Below, one piece after another: positions 50,401 to 61,148 of a stretch of 64,000 bases of DNA (position 1 is the first letter of the stretch; every line of letters starts with the position of its first letter). Made by a program: the position numbers and the translations under genes. Source of the stretch: Triplophysa rosa (Eukaryota > Chordata > Actinopteri > Cypriniformes > Nemacheilidae); NCBI RefSeq assembly GCF_024868665.1, contig NC_079908.1, positions 3,646,034 through 3,710,033 on the forward strand, in the 5' to 3' direction. The notes beneath the pieces were generated by a model, which made no database searches, had not been told where the DNA came from, and saw only the letters and a list, made by a program, of their open reading frames with translations.

Positions 50401-51639
50401 ATGACATCGTTGGACGGTCGATCCGGGATGGTTCCTGCCCCGTTCCTACATCAGCTAGGTCCCCACGGGGGCCTAGCGCCCACTTTTTCACGAAAAGAGT
50501 TTCCTATCTCCCTGGGTGTTCTTCACAGCCGCTCTCACCCTCAGTCAGACGGTGTTCGGCCACTCGACGTTGCGTCTTGGCGAGGCGCAACATCGAATGT
50601 ATTTTGCAGTCCTCAGCACTCTCAAATCGACGGTGCTGGGGTCTGCATCGCCAGGCAGGCAAGCCAGCAGAGCCAGTCTTCTTCCCGGGGGCCCGCCCCC
50701 GGCGAGAGACCCGCACTGCCAGCCATCGAACCACCCCCCGGGGGGTCGATGAAGCAGATCGTTCCCTTAGTCCCCCTGTCACGGTCCCTGGGAGCTTGGC
50801 TCGAGCTTCCCACACCGTCACGGTGGCTAAGAAGGACGATCCGTCTCGGCTACGCGATCCAGTTCGCCAGAAACCTGCCCAAGTTTTGGGGCATCCTCGT
50901 CACCTCGGTCAGAGGCCGGGATGCTCCCGTACTACGGAGCGAGGTCGCCACCCTTCTGGCGAAGGGTGCGATCGAGCCCGTCCCCTTAGCCGAGATGTCC
51001 AAGGGGTTTTACAGCCCTTACTTCATCGTCCCCAAAAAAGGCGGGGGGGTGCGCCCCATCCTAGATCTCCTCCTCCGGTGGAGTCAGCAGGTGATCCGCT
51101 CCCTGCGTGCCACGTTTATCCCAGGCGACCTGAACCAGACAGCCGATGCGCTCTCTCGTTAGTCTACGCCTCGCGGAGAGTGGCGACTCCACCCCCGCGC
51201 AGTCCAGCTCATTTGGGTGCAGTTCGGGCAGGCCCAGGTGGACCTGTTTGCCTCCCTCGAAACCACCCATTGCCCGCTTTGGTACTCTCTGACCGAGGGA
51301 CCCCTCGGCACGGATGCCCTAGCGCACAGCTGGCCGCGGGACAAGCGGAAGTACGCCTTCCCCCCAGTGAGCCTCATTGCACAGACCCTGTGCAAGGTCA
51401 GGGAAGAGGAGCATCAAGTGTTACTCATTGCGCCACACTGGCCCAACCGGACTTGGTTCTCGGAGCTAATGCTCTTGACGACAGCTCCCCCCTGGCCGAT
51501 TCCCCTGACGAAGGACCTGTTTTCCCAGGGGAAGGGCACGTTATGGCATCCCAGGCAGAACCTGGGCTCCATGTCTGGACGGGACGAGGAGATCCTGAGT
51601 GACCCACCCCCGGTCTGGTTGGGACGTCACTCAGTCTAG
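50401..51639 (+). pseudogene. pol: DIRS pol with an in-frame deletion of RT-RNase H core
   Basis: Coding starts near an ATG at 50401. RT entry sequence (PLSRSLGAWLELP, GYAIQFARNLPKFWG) is followed by KGFYSPYFIVPKKGGGVRPI. At about 51060-51070 it jumps in frame from VRPILDL to RWSQQV...LRATFIPGDLNQTADALSR, which is the end of RNase H. The catalytic palm and most of RNase H are thus deleted. A TAG at 51160-51162 replaces the expected Gln after LSR. The same frame then goes on (QVDLFASLETTHCPLWYSLTE, KYAFPPVSLIAQTLCKV) to 51639. It cannot reverse transcribe. Confidence 0.85.
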
Positions 51640-52560
51640 GGCTTCGGCCACTGGGTGGCTATACGCCCATAGGTGGCGCCTCTTCTCGTCCTGGTGCTCT
51701 TCTCGGTGAGAAGACCCACGGAGTTGCTCGGTCGGGTACGAGCTGTCCCGTCCTCAAGAGAGACTGGGGAGTAACCTCTCCCCCTCCACACTGGGAATGT
51801 ATGTAGCCGCTTCGGCCGCTCATCATGACCCAAGTGCTGGGTAGCCTCTGGGACAGCATGGCCTGGTCATTAGGTTCCTAAGGGGCGCGAGAGGGTGACC
51901 ACCTTCCGCGCTCCGTACCCTCTTGCGACCTAGGTGGCAGGCCCCAAGAGGCCCCGCCCCCTTCGAGCCTCTCGGGATTGCCACTCTTTCTCAGTCCTGA
52001 TAAAGACGGTTTTCCGCATGGCGCTCACCTCCAAGAGGGTAGGGGATCTGCAAGCGCCCTCCGTGTCCACAGATTGCCTAGAACTCGGGGCCGGGATTCT
52101 CAAGTTATCTTGAGACCCCGCCCCGGCTACGTGCCCAAGGTTCCCACCACTCTCCCGAGAGACCAGGTGGTGAACCTGCAGGCGCTCCCCACCGGGGAGG
52201 AAGACCCAACCTATCCGTGTTGTGTCCTCTACTTGGACCACACGCAGAGCCCAGAAGCTCTGAGCAGCTCTTTGTCTGTGTTGGAGGTCAGCAGAAGGGA
52301 GGGCTGTCTCCAAACAGAGGCTGGCACACTGGGTCGGGGATGCCCTCTTTAGGGCATACCGATCTCTATTCGTCCCTGCCCGTGGGGGTGAGGCACACCC
52401 CTCATGAGCACTGGCTCAGGGCGCCTCTCTGGCAGACATCTGCAGAGCTTCGGGTTGGGCTATGCCCAGCAACTCTGTGAGGTTCTAATACCTACGCGCG
52501 GAACCAGTGTCAGCCCGCATCCTGGCAAGGTGTGGGACCAGCAGCCGGTAGGGCGTACGC
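51600..52560 (+). pseudogene. DIRS tyrosine recombinase, degenerate
   Basis: Recognisable pieces in shifting frames are LYAHRWRLFSSWCSSR, LGMYVAASAAHHD, VIRFLRGARG, RVGDLQA, HWVGDAL and GASLADICRASGWAMP. The AHSTR box is damaged (AHPS followed by a stop). The position of the nucleophile Tyr reads TTC TAA, a stop, where copy A has TTC TAC-type codons. The integrase function is lost. Confidence 0.8.
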
Positions 52561-53240
52561 CTGCGGAAGCCCTTCCCCCTCCGGGGGGAGCAGTGGCGAT
52601 CCCGCCTCACTTCTTTCCCCTCGGGTAAAGAACAGGCATTCCATCCATCACTAGCACCCTTCCAGGGGACAGGCTGGGCAGAGCAGCCCTGCCCCCTTAG
52701 GCCGGGGAACAGTTGAGTTATCTCCCACATAGCTCTAACCGGACCTAGTGCTCCAGACGTGGTAACCCCCCCTCCGTGGGCTGTTCCGTCTGATGTATCC
52801 TCATGAATGGTTCCCACCTTGGCAACCCATGACCTCCCCAGGTGGACTCCCACCTTGCGGTTAACTCCTGCAGTCCGCACATTCCTCCCATGAGTTCTCC
52901 CCTGATGGTGAGACCATGTGGTGTCTCCACTAATTCCTCCCTACGGTAGGTAGTGGCCTCTGCAGCGTTTTTCCCCCAGGGGGAAATAATGCTTACCCAG
53001 TGGCCCGTACGGTGCCGGGCGGCTTCTCGCCATTTAGAGAATCAGGCCTCCGCCCGTGACGGCCGGCGTTAGGGGGCTTCCCAACTTTTTGTGGAAAGCT
53101 CTGGGTCCCCCTTCCTCTCCACTGGAAGGTCATAATTTCGCGCTAGCGTGTTCGTCTGACTCGCCCAGGCCAGTCAACGTCGCTCCGCAGAGATTGTGAC
53201 GCGGCTCAGTGCTGTGGCGTTTTCCATAGGAACCCCATTC
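52561..53240 (+). other. DIRS copy C 3' untranslated region
   Basis: Shares blocks with copy B (TCTAACCGGACCTAGTGCT; TGTTCCGTCTGATGTATCC; CTTGCGGTTAACTCC). This supports a common source. No coding capacity. Confidence 0.75.
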
Positions 53241-53614
53241 TGTCGGTTCGACACAACGTCGAGAGACCGACAGAAAGGGAACGTCTTGGTTACGGATGTA
53301 ACCTCGGTTCCCTGATGGAGGGAACGAGACGTTGTGTCCCTCATGCCACAACACTGGCCGCCCACCCCAGCGGTCGGGGGAGGATGCTTTAGGCTCCTCG
53401 AACCAAAGGTGAATGAATGAGCACGCCGGCTTCCCTCTTATACCCGGACATCCGGGGAGGAGCCCGGCATGCAAATTTCATTCGCCAATTTTCATTGGCC
53501 TTTTCTAAATACTCAGAAGATGATAGGTTCTCAAGACAAACCCCATTCTGTCGGTTCGACACAACGTCTCGTTCCCTCCATCAGGGAACCGAGGTTACAT
53601 CCATAACCAAGACG
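53240..53614. repeat. DIRS copy C right terminal and internal complementary region
   Basis: CTGTCGGTTCGACACAACGT followed by CGAGAGACCGACAGAA (53241-53275) is the inverse of the left end (48508-48543). GTTACGGATGTAACCTCGG...AACGAGACGTTGTGTC (53287-53338) is inverted at 53555-53608. Between them lies the inverse of the left terminal repeat with TATACCCGG (53438). This fits the DIRS layout in which an internal complementary region spans both ends in a circular intermediate. Confidence 0.8.
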
Positions 53615-56600
53615 ATCAAATGTACAGAAACATGCATGCACGCACAGTGGGCGCTTCAACTTTTGTGAGAATAAATTTTATTTACATTGCTTAAATGAGA
53701 TTTGTGGTAAACAATCACGATTGCCTACTTTTATGATGGCATGAAAACACATTGATAGTTAGGCTATATTCGCCATTCAGCTCCTTGAGCTTTTTAGTTT
53801 CAATTTGACACAACGCGCCACATTAACAGACAACGTTTTTAAGTGAGTTAAAAAGAGCGCAAAGCCTTTATTGCTTTATTTCAAACCGTTCATCTGTCTA
53901 CCTTTCATCTGTTTATCTATACTGCGTTTGAGCGTTGCGATGCAACGCGACAAACGCCTTGTTGTTAATGGTTTCTGTTATCTTTTGTCATGTATGTCGC
54001 ATCTTGAGGTGCGGACAGGGTGTGACCGTTTACCGTGAGCTAGAAGTGCAAGGCGGAGGCTGGAACAGCGGGCTCAAATCTCTATGCATTGTGTTGGTTA
54101 GAAACTCCTTAAAACGGCACACTGTCACTTTGCAGACACGATAGAGGAGAATTGTGTCGGCTAACGCTAGTGATTTTTTATCTTATTGTAGTACTTATAT
54201 AATCGTTTGTGTGTGTTACATAATGTGCATACTGAGCAGTTTAAGTGAACAAAACACAGTATACTTTGTTAAGTACATGTACAATCAACTTTGTTAGTGT
54301 GACATTACTCTATGGCAATGTTGTGAAGTTCTGGTAAAGTTCCATTATGTGACTTTAATATCTTTGTATTATATTTTATATTCCTGAATGAATGTTAAAA
54401 AAATCTTGGGAGACCTGATTTTCATAGTGAGGAACTTATACAGAACTAGGTAAGAACTCCACATGATGCAGCAGACCTGTGTGTGTAACATAACAGTTCA
54501 TATTGAATCTTTGCATTCATCAGTTTGTATATCTATATATGTTATACTATTCTAAATTAATATTATACATTAATATCATATTGTTTTGTTTCAGGACAAC
54601 AATGGTCAAGTTAATCAACCTTTCAGAGCACACAGTAATCACCAGAGGGGGGATCTCCAGATACTCCAGATCTCCATATTCAGCTCAACCCTTAACATGC
54701 AAGCATACAAGACCACACACAAAAAAACATTATATAAATAACATAACTCTACACTGTTATCAAACGCACATACACACTCATCCATACAACACCACAAATA
54801 TTAAAAACCATGTCGATGGTTACTGTTGTTATAATGTTGTCAGAATGTCTGTTGTTTAGTAATATTTATTTGTTTTTGTTGTACAATGAAATTTACATTT
54901 CTGAACTGCAGTATGTTTCATGTTTAAATTCATTCAGTGAAAAAATAAAGCTTTTAATATTTCACAGCTGTCCATTGTTTCTGTATTTTAGGTGTTAAGA
55001 ACATAAAATTATTAATCTAAATGAGCTTACATTTTATCATGAGGGTAAACTAGACTTTTTTGGTAGAAATAACAAAAATGTGTTAGTAAAAACAATTTCA
55101 AATTATGAGTCACACCAACCGAAAAAATTCAGCAAAATCCCTTGCTGGGAATAGGGTTAGGGTTACTCAAAAATTTAAGCAATAGCTACTAAAGTATTTT
55201 AGGTTATGCTGCTTAAAAATATAGTGCATCATTTTTGCGACCAATTTTTAAGCCAGTTCTACATGAAATTTTAAGTAACTTCAGCGTAATTTTTTTTGCA
55301 GTGTAGTGTGAGTGCTGCTGCAACAAGAATATGAAACCTTGTTGTGTAGTGTAAGCGCCATAGCAATTCAAGTAGTCTCACAGTACCGTAGTGTATGCTT
55401 GGCTTAAATGAGACCTAATAAACACACATCTAAGAGAAGCAGATGGATATCTGTGTAACGCTAGAGCAACATGATAAATATGTCGAGCCGTGGATGTCAG
55501 AACAGGAGTTTTGTCTTAACTCTGCGATTCCTGTGATGTACTCTGGTGCTAATCCACACAAAGTTAAGTGAACAATGAGCCTGTGACAAATCTGGATAAG
55601 CGTGAGCGGAGTCACGGGAGAGACTCGCTACAAAGCCTGACAACAGATAATGTTATCAGACGCAAACCTGACATTTGCACAAACTGTTGAAACAGCTCTC
55701 AGGGTGCAAATCAGGAGAACGGTTTGAAACTGAAATAAGACACTCGATAAAAACAACCGGATCGGGTTGAAAAAAAAACCTGTTGCTTAATTGGTAGTTG
55801 CTCCAGATAAGAGCATCTGCCAGATGCATGAATGTCAACGTATTTTAAGTTGTAGTGAATACATTAAGCAGACTTCAGCGAAACATTTAATATAGTTGTG
55901 AATCAATAGCTTAAATCTTGTACAGTGAAAACAGATGCCAGCTTAGATCAGCTAATGCATGACTTCAGAGATACAAGTCTATTCATCTGCAGGATTTGAC
56001 ATCTATGGCCATCCGATATATGGATTCTCTCCATTATGCATTATGAAGAGTTTTCCCATGCAGACAGTTACAATAAGATGAATCGTAGGCAAAACTTCAA
56101 AAGGTGCTGAAGCGTTGAAGAATGCAGGTTCAGTATATAAACGTCAAAATGTGATTTCGGTAATACAGCAAATATCCAGCGAACTACATTAAGGGGTGCT
56201 GACGTTGCTGAGGCTGTGCATATTTGAAATACCACGAGGGAAAGGTTTCCCTGGAGATCCTGTAATGAATGCAAAAAGTTGTGTGACGACCAGGATGAAT
56301 GCAAACTTCTGCAGAAATACCACTGAACATTTTGGGGGGGGGCAAGTGTTGAAATATGAAAAGATGTCAAGCAGAATAGTGGACTATTTAAATGTGCTTT
56401 GACCTCAGGTGCAAACAGGCATGGGCTCATCCCCAACAGCTTACCCCTGGGGTCTGTGATGAAAGGTACACCTGCAGAGTAATGTCCCAGGCCAATTGTC
56501 CAGTGACTGACCATTAAGTTCATATGCTCACAGAGGTTTGATGAGGCTGACCTGTTACTCCTCTTGGCTGGAACAAAGAGATCCCTTGGTCCTCAGCCAG

Positions 56601-57477
56601 CGGAGAGATGGTTATATTGCATCATCATTTGACTTTTCATAAGATACCAGCATGACGCAGACAACTCAAAAAGCTTCAAGACCCCATGCCTTTCTCCTGT
56701 CTGGTCCTTCCCAACCTGAATCTGGGTGCTTGGGTGGTGCCCAAACATCTTGAAAGAGAGACTGGGATGCATCTGAGAGCATTTCATACGGTTCATGCAC
56801 CACAGATTACATTCCGCGCTAAACTTCCCCAAGACATTGTCCTTTGTGTAACAGATATTATGTAATTTTTTAATTAGACTTTCACAACAGCTGTTCTACT
56901 TTTTGAAGAGGAGCCCCATTTGTAAATGTTCTAATTTTGCAACTTTATAGGTCGATTACGTTAATGTTAACCTTGATAATTATTGCTGCGTAATTTGAGT
57001 ATCATCTCACGCTCCATATAATTTGACAGACCGTGATGTTGTCTTCTCACTATTAGAAATGACATACAAAGTGCTGCCGCACGGCAGCAGCAATTCATCT
57101 TGCGTACCAGGGCCAATTGTGTGTATGATTGAGACGCATGCATTTCTCTGTGCCGTCTCCCAACCAATTAGCTTGTGTCTTAAATGAGTCCATAAAGGAA
57201 AACAGAGCTCACACAATCACAGGGACAGAGAGAAATTAAGGACGGCACTGTGTCATATCCTATCACATACAAATCTTTCTAAATTCAATTCAATGGTAAT
57301 GGAATCATCTCATTTTCTCACGTGGCAGTTATTTGCCACCGCCTACAATAAACCAATTTTGCATTTTGAAAAGCAATACATCTGAGACAAATATTGACAC
57401 TAGCACGGATGAAGATTGAACTAAGTATACAAAATTTAGCCAATGAAGCTAATGAACACGTGCAAACTGTATATGAT
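53615..57477. other. gabra3 intron, no gene seen
   Basis: Short chance frames only. A degenerate AT-rich repeat ending TTTTTTTTGCAGTGTAG lies at about 55100-55306. The frame at 54503-54859 has no motif or splice support. Confidence 0.35.
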
Positions 57478-57587
57478 GAGTTATTGTGGCTTAAATCAAA
57501 ACAAACCAACTGCAGTTTGATTGATATCAATTGGAATGCACAATAAAAAAAACATGATTTTTGAGTTATCTCATTTTGGAACCAAAA
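57478..57587. mobile_element. Half copy of the GGTTCCAAAA MITE beside an exon
   Basis: GGAATGCACAATAAAAAAAA and ATGATTTTTGAGTTATCTCA, ending TTTTGGAACCAAA, match the right half of the copy at 24872-25070. It ends 35 bp into the intron after the splice donor of the 68-bp gabra3 exon. Confidence 0.7.
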
Positions 57588-57622
57588 TTTTCAATATAAA
57601 TGCAATGAAAGAGTTCACGTAC

Positions 57623-57690
57623 CATATCGGTGTCAGATACTGGCCCGAAGCTTGTCACATAGATGTTTGTTCTCACTTCAGTCACACTCT
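57623..57690 (-). CDS. gabra3: GABA-A receptor alpha subunit (alpha-3-like), 68-bp exon
   Basis: Borders are GTTTCAG|AGAGTG at 57690 and GATATG|GTACGT at 57623. The 68-bp length is that of the corresponding GABRA exon. Two bases complete the codon opened by the previous exon (G|AG), then SVTEVRTNIYVTSFGPVSDT and DM follow, in phase with the 221-bp exon EYTID. The segment is part of the N-terminal beta-sandwich of the ligand-binding domain. A MITE half copy sits 35 bp past the donor. Confidence 0.93.
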
Positions 57691-59723
57691 CTGAAACGTA
57701 AGGAAGAGCAAAATGAAGACCTGAATTAACTAATAGATTGAGCATAATGTGAGGCTGTTGTTTCTTATATAAGTCTTTCAGAAAGTCCATAGTCTTAAAA
57801 TCCTTGATCACTGGGGTTCTGTAAAAGCAGTACAACAATCCACTACTAACAGCCGGTAGTTTAAACATCAAATAAAACCTTTTATGTTGTTTTGGAGAAG
57901 CTGAAGAATTTTCATGTCTAATGTTGAAGGATCATTACCACAAAATGTGACTCTCACTGGAGCAGTGTCGGGAAAACTAAAGAGATGTACGCACAGGACC
58001 TGCGCTATAGCATTCTCACAGACAATAACTTTATGAGGTTAGGGCACTTTCCAATTTTAAAAATTGTTTATCATCTGGGAAAAAATGCAATACAGTTCCT
58101 CTGTATTGTTATAGTCATAACTGTGGTGTAGCCTCAAAACGAATTCCAGAAAACGTTTTTGTTATAGTTTACTATACTTTAGAAAGTTTCTACAAATACA
58201 AACTTTTTTCCAAGATGCACATAGACATGTTCTCTGCGTACACCCACCACCCAAGCATTTACCTACTTAGTACAGTCTTATGTTGTCTTATGGACCACAA
58301 CCCTATTAGTAAGACACAGTTACCCCATTATCGACACAAAAGTGTATCAGAAAAGTGGTCTTTCCATTGTTTTCGAAATAGTTTAACATTATTGTTTTCC
58401 ATATTATAGCAATTATTACTGATTCACATTCAATGCTGATGAAAATGAAAACTAAAATCAATCCTGTGGTGAAGTCTAGGGAATCTATTATTTTATAACT
58501 TTACGTTTCTTTCTTTGGCTCTCTTGTTGTCTATAAATTTTAATTTTCTACATTTCACAAATCAAGTGTAAAGAGTACCCCCTGGTACCCTAACCTGGTT
58601 AAGTACACCTTGTGCTATGTGTTAGTGACCTAAGTCATTATGTCTCAGTGTTCCACCTAAGTGAAAAGTTGTAAATGTGATTTAAAGTTGTGTACTGGAC
58701 ATCAGCATGTAAAACAGGGCTGAAACGGAAAGATTTGATGGAGCTTGAGAGAATTGACTGGACGGTGGCCAGAATTGCGCAGACAACAGGAAGAGAGAAG
58801 TCCGTCTGAACATTCGATGGAAGCCATCCAGTTCCGCCGTGGCAATGGGCCACAGCTCTCAGTGCGCCAATGTGACTTCACCCATTCATCAAAAATGTAC
58901 ATCACGGTTTTTGACTGGCCACTGCTGGGCTCACAGTTGAGGCCCTGTACTTTTAGAGGTCACTAGAGATTCACTCTGTCAGACCTCCGTGGTGAATAAT
59001 AAACATACACAGTGGGAGATGCTCTAATGGAGTTCTGCTGGCCGTTTCTGAAAATGTCATAAGGAGACTGAATATGACACATTCATGTCTGGAAATCAAA
59101 GCATTTAAACTTCGATGTTCTGACTGAATGTGATTTTACTTTCGAGAGGATTACCAGTCACTTAAACCGCCATATACTGTAAAACTGAAATAAACTTAAA
59201 AGCGTTGCGAGAATAGGCACCATATCGCTGATCCTCAGATAGCAGACGAATCAAAATGAGGCCCTTAACCGAAATGATCAGGGGAACCGATCAACTTCCT
59301 CATGATGATTAATGGAGCATTCGGTGGTCGTAACATCACAGTAGTGGGCAAGACTTCTTTATTTTCATCAAAATTCTGTAACACAAGCGTCTCCTGGGGC
59401 TCCTTAAGCTTAAGATTTGTAAGTGATCTCAGGAGAGTGCTGTACTGCGACAGAGTTTCCTATTGATAAACATTACAGTGCAGAGAGAAGATGAGTAATT
59501 TCACTGCTTCAAAACGCAATCTGTTATGGATCTGAGAGGTGCGAGACTTCGAGAGCGCCGCCTGACAAAATATGTCAATAATGAGAGCGAGGCGGAGGAC
59601 AGCTGAGGAAGGTCACACTCGTCCCGCAAGGCAATCAAGCAATTCATCACTGTTGAGCAATAAGGCAAGGATATTTACACTGGGGACCGTGTGGAAGAAA
59701 ATGTTTACAATCGTTTAGCCTAC
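57691..59723 (-). other. gabra3 intron (2033 bp)
   Basis: Bounded by donor G|GTAGGC at 59723 and acceptor CAG at 57691. No repeat with clear ends was recognised. Confidence 0.8.
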
Positions 59724-59845
59724 CGCCAAGTCCGGGGCGCAATCTGTTGTCGTAACCGTCCAGTAGGCGGTCCAAGATTCGAGTGAAGATGGTGATGTTG
59801 TCTTTGCTGTCATCTGGAATGGGTTCTCTATGTCCTGCTACAGCC
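59724..59845 (-). CDS. gabra3: GABA-A receptor alpha subunit (alpha-3-like), 122-bp exon
   Basis: Borders are CTCCACAG|GGCTGT at 59845 and TTGGCG|GTAGGC at 59724. The first base completes a split codon, then [20 protein letters not shown] is read, followed by [20 protein letters not shown]. The last base G opens the codon finished by the 68-bp exon. IPDDS.DNITIF is closest to alpha-3 among the subunits I remember. NIT is a potential N-glycosylation site. [16 protein letters not shown] is a hallmark of the mature alpha subunit N-terminus. Confidence 0.93.
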
Positions 59846-60166
59846 CTGTGGAGAAGAAAGAAAGGTTTTGAGACTGAGGAAGTTGGGAATTCCATGCATT
59901 CAAACTAAAGCAAAATAACAAGACGAGTGTGAGGGTCAGGGATGGATTGAGAGAGATCTTGGTCAGCATCTTTGATCTTTTATTCTTTGAAGATTTATTA
60001 CGGTTGATGCCTCCTCAGGTGGAAGATGCCATCACTGTGAATCACTCTGACCAGTCTTAAGAAAGAAATAACATCTAACGCATCTAACGATACAAACAAA
60101 CAAAGCCTGAACTTAAATTGGGTCTTAGATCTTTTTATTATATACCTGATTTCTTGATTCTTACAC
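59846..60166 (-). other. Possible gabra3 intron (321 bp)
   Basis: Lies between the candidate signal-peptide exon donor and the 122-bp exon acceptor. It contains a pyrimidine-rich tract (CTTTCTTTCTTCTCC) just before the acceptor. Nothing else seen. Confidence 0.45.
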
Positions 60167-60234
60167 CTTCCTCTCAAACAAACCTCTAATGCCGCAATGA
60201 TCCAGAAGGTACAGTAGCTGATGACCAAATCCTT
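60167..60234 (-). CDS. gabra3: Candidate gabra3 signal-peptide exon
   Basis: A 68-bp segment between ATAG|AAGGAT and GGAAG|GTGTAAG reads KDLVISYCTFWIIAALEVC, then LRG and two bases. It ends in exactly the phase needed to join the 122-bp exon (AG + G). The hydrophobic run suits the core of a signal peptide, which should sit right before the mature N-terminus. There is no ATG in frame, so the start would lie in an upstream exon not found. The acceptor pyrimidine tract is weak. Confidence 0.42.
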
Positions 60235-60884
60235 CTATAAAGTAATGTGTCTGTACACAGCTAGAGCTGTCACAATTATACAATTTGGATAACGATTAAC
60301 AGTCCAAAACATAATTATGATTATGCCAATTAATTGTCTTTTTACAGCTTTGACAACCTTTAAAAAATGTGAAAATTATGTAAATAACCAAAACCTATCA
60401 CGTTACAATGACCCTACAGTATCAGGAAACACTGTAAAGTCCAAAGTACCCAAACTAAATGAGATAGGAAATTGAAACACTTGTTCTACACACAAAAATG
60501 CTGAGCTGATACAATTCAAATTATGGAGAAATGTAATTCAAATGTAATAAAACACAAGCACAAGGCAGATATTACATATCACTTTGGGCCTTTTAAAGGT
60601 GTACAATAATTAATTGCATTAAGCCAATTAATTGAGATCAGATGATTATTTAATAAATGTGACAATAGTTTCAGCATTTACTAATAAATTATTTAAATCA
60701 GAAGTAGTAACTGTTAACATTACTTAATACACAATGCACTAACATGAACAGTTATTTAATGAACATGAATAGTTATTGGCATTAACTGTCATTAACAAAG
60801 ATTAACAAATGCTGAAAACGATATAGCTCATTGTTAGTTAATGTTAGCTTACGCATTTAATAGTAATGAACAATATTTCATTTT
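60235..60884. other. AT-rich DNA, possible hAT-like end
   Basis: TAGAGCTGTCACAATTAT at 60262 resembles a hAT terminus but no partner was found. No gene seen. Confidence 0.3.
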
Positions 60885-61148
60885 TGCCGATATCCGATAT
60901 GCCGATATTTTTCAAATCATTTTAGACAATACTAATATACTTTAACCCTATAGACAGCTGGTGTCTTTACCAGGGCTATGAGAGTGCACGCTCATACTGT
61001 ATGTCAGAACGTCTACACAAACAACACATCTTTTTATCGGCAAATCATATCATTGTAATTTTTCAAAATGGGCAGATGCCGATATTTAATTTATAAGCCA
61101 AAATCGGCCGATAATATCTGCGTGCCGATAATATTGTGCATCCCTAGT
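60885..61148. mobile_element. Degraded DNA transposon relic with CCGATA motifs
   Basis: GCCGATATCCGATATGCCGA near the left and ATCGGCCGATAATATC...GCATCCCTA at the right resemble inverted hAT-type ends (reverse complement of the right end begins TAGGGATGCAC). The left terminus is decayed and no target duplication is evident. Confidence 0.4.

Larger units (their letters stand above)
48501..53614 (+). mobile_element. DIRS retrotransposon, near full length with deleted pol (copy C)
   Basis: About 5.1 kb bounded by a left inverted terminal region (48501-48690) and a right terminal region (about 53240-53614) holding the inverse sequence. Order: promoter-like left end, intact gag, RT with a large in-frame deletion, post-RNase H region, broken tyrosine recombinase, 3' untranslated region, right end. 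It is markedly GC-richer than the surroundings. No target duplication is seen, as expected for recombinase-mediated insertion. It interrupts a hAT element. Confidence 0.9.

Noticed and set aside
49372..50402. Long minus-strand ORFs under the DIRS gag
   Set aside because: They are antisense shadows of the GC-rich gag frame, which has the coherent cysteine module and element context.
54503..54859. 118-codon ORF right of DIRS copy C
   Set aside because: Low-complexity, hydrophobic then Thr/His-rich translation of AT-rich DNA; no supporting feature.
60167..60228. Translation start at 60228 for the candidate signal peptide
   Set aside because: The codon there is TTG, not ATG, and a stop lies a few codons upstream in frame.
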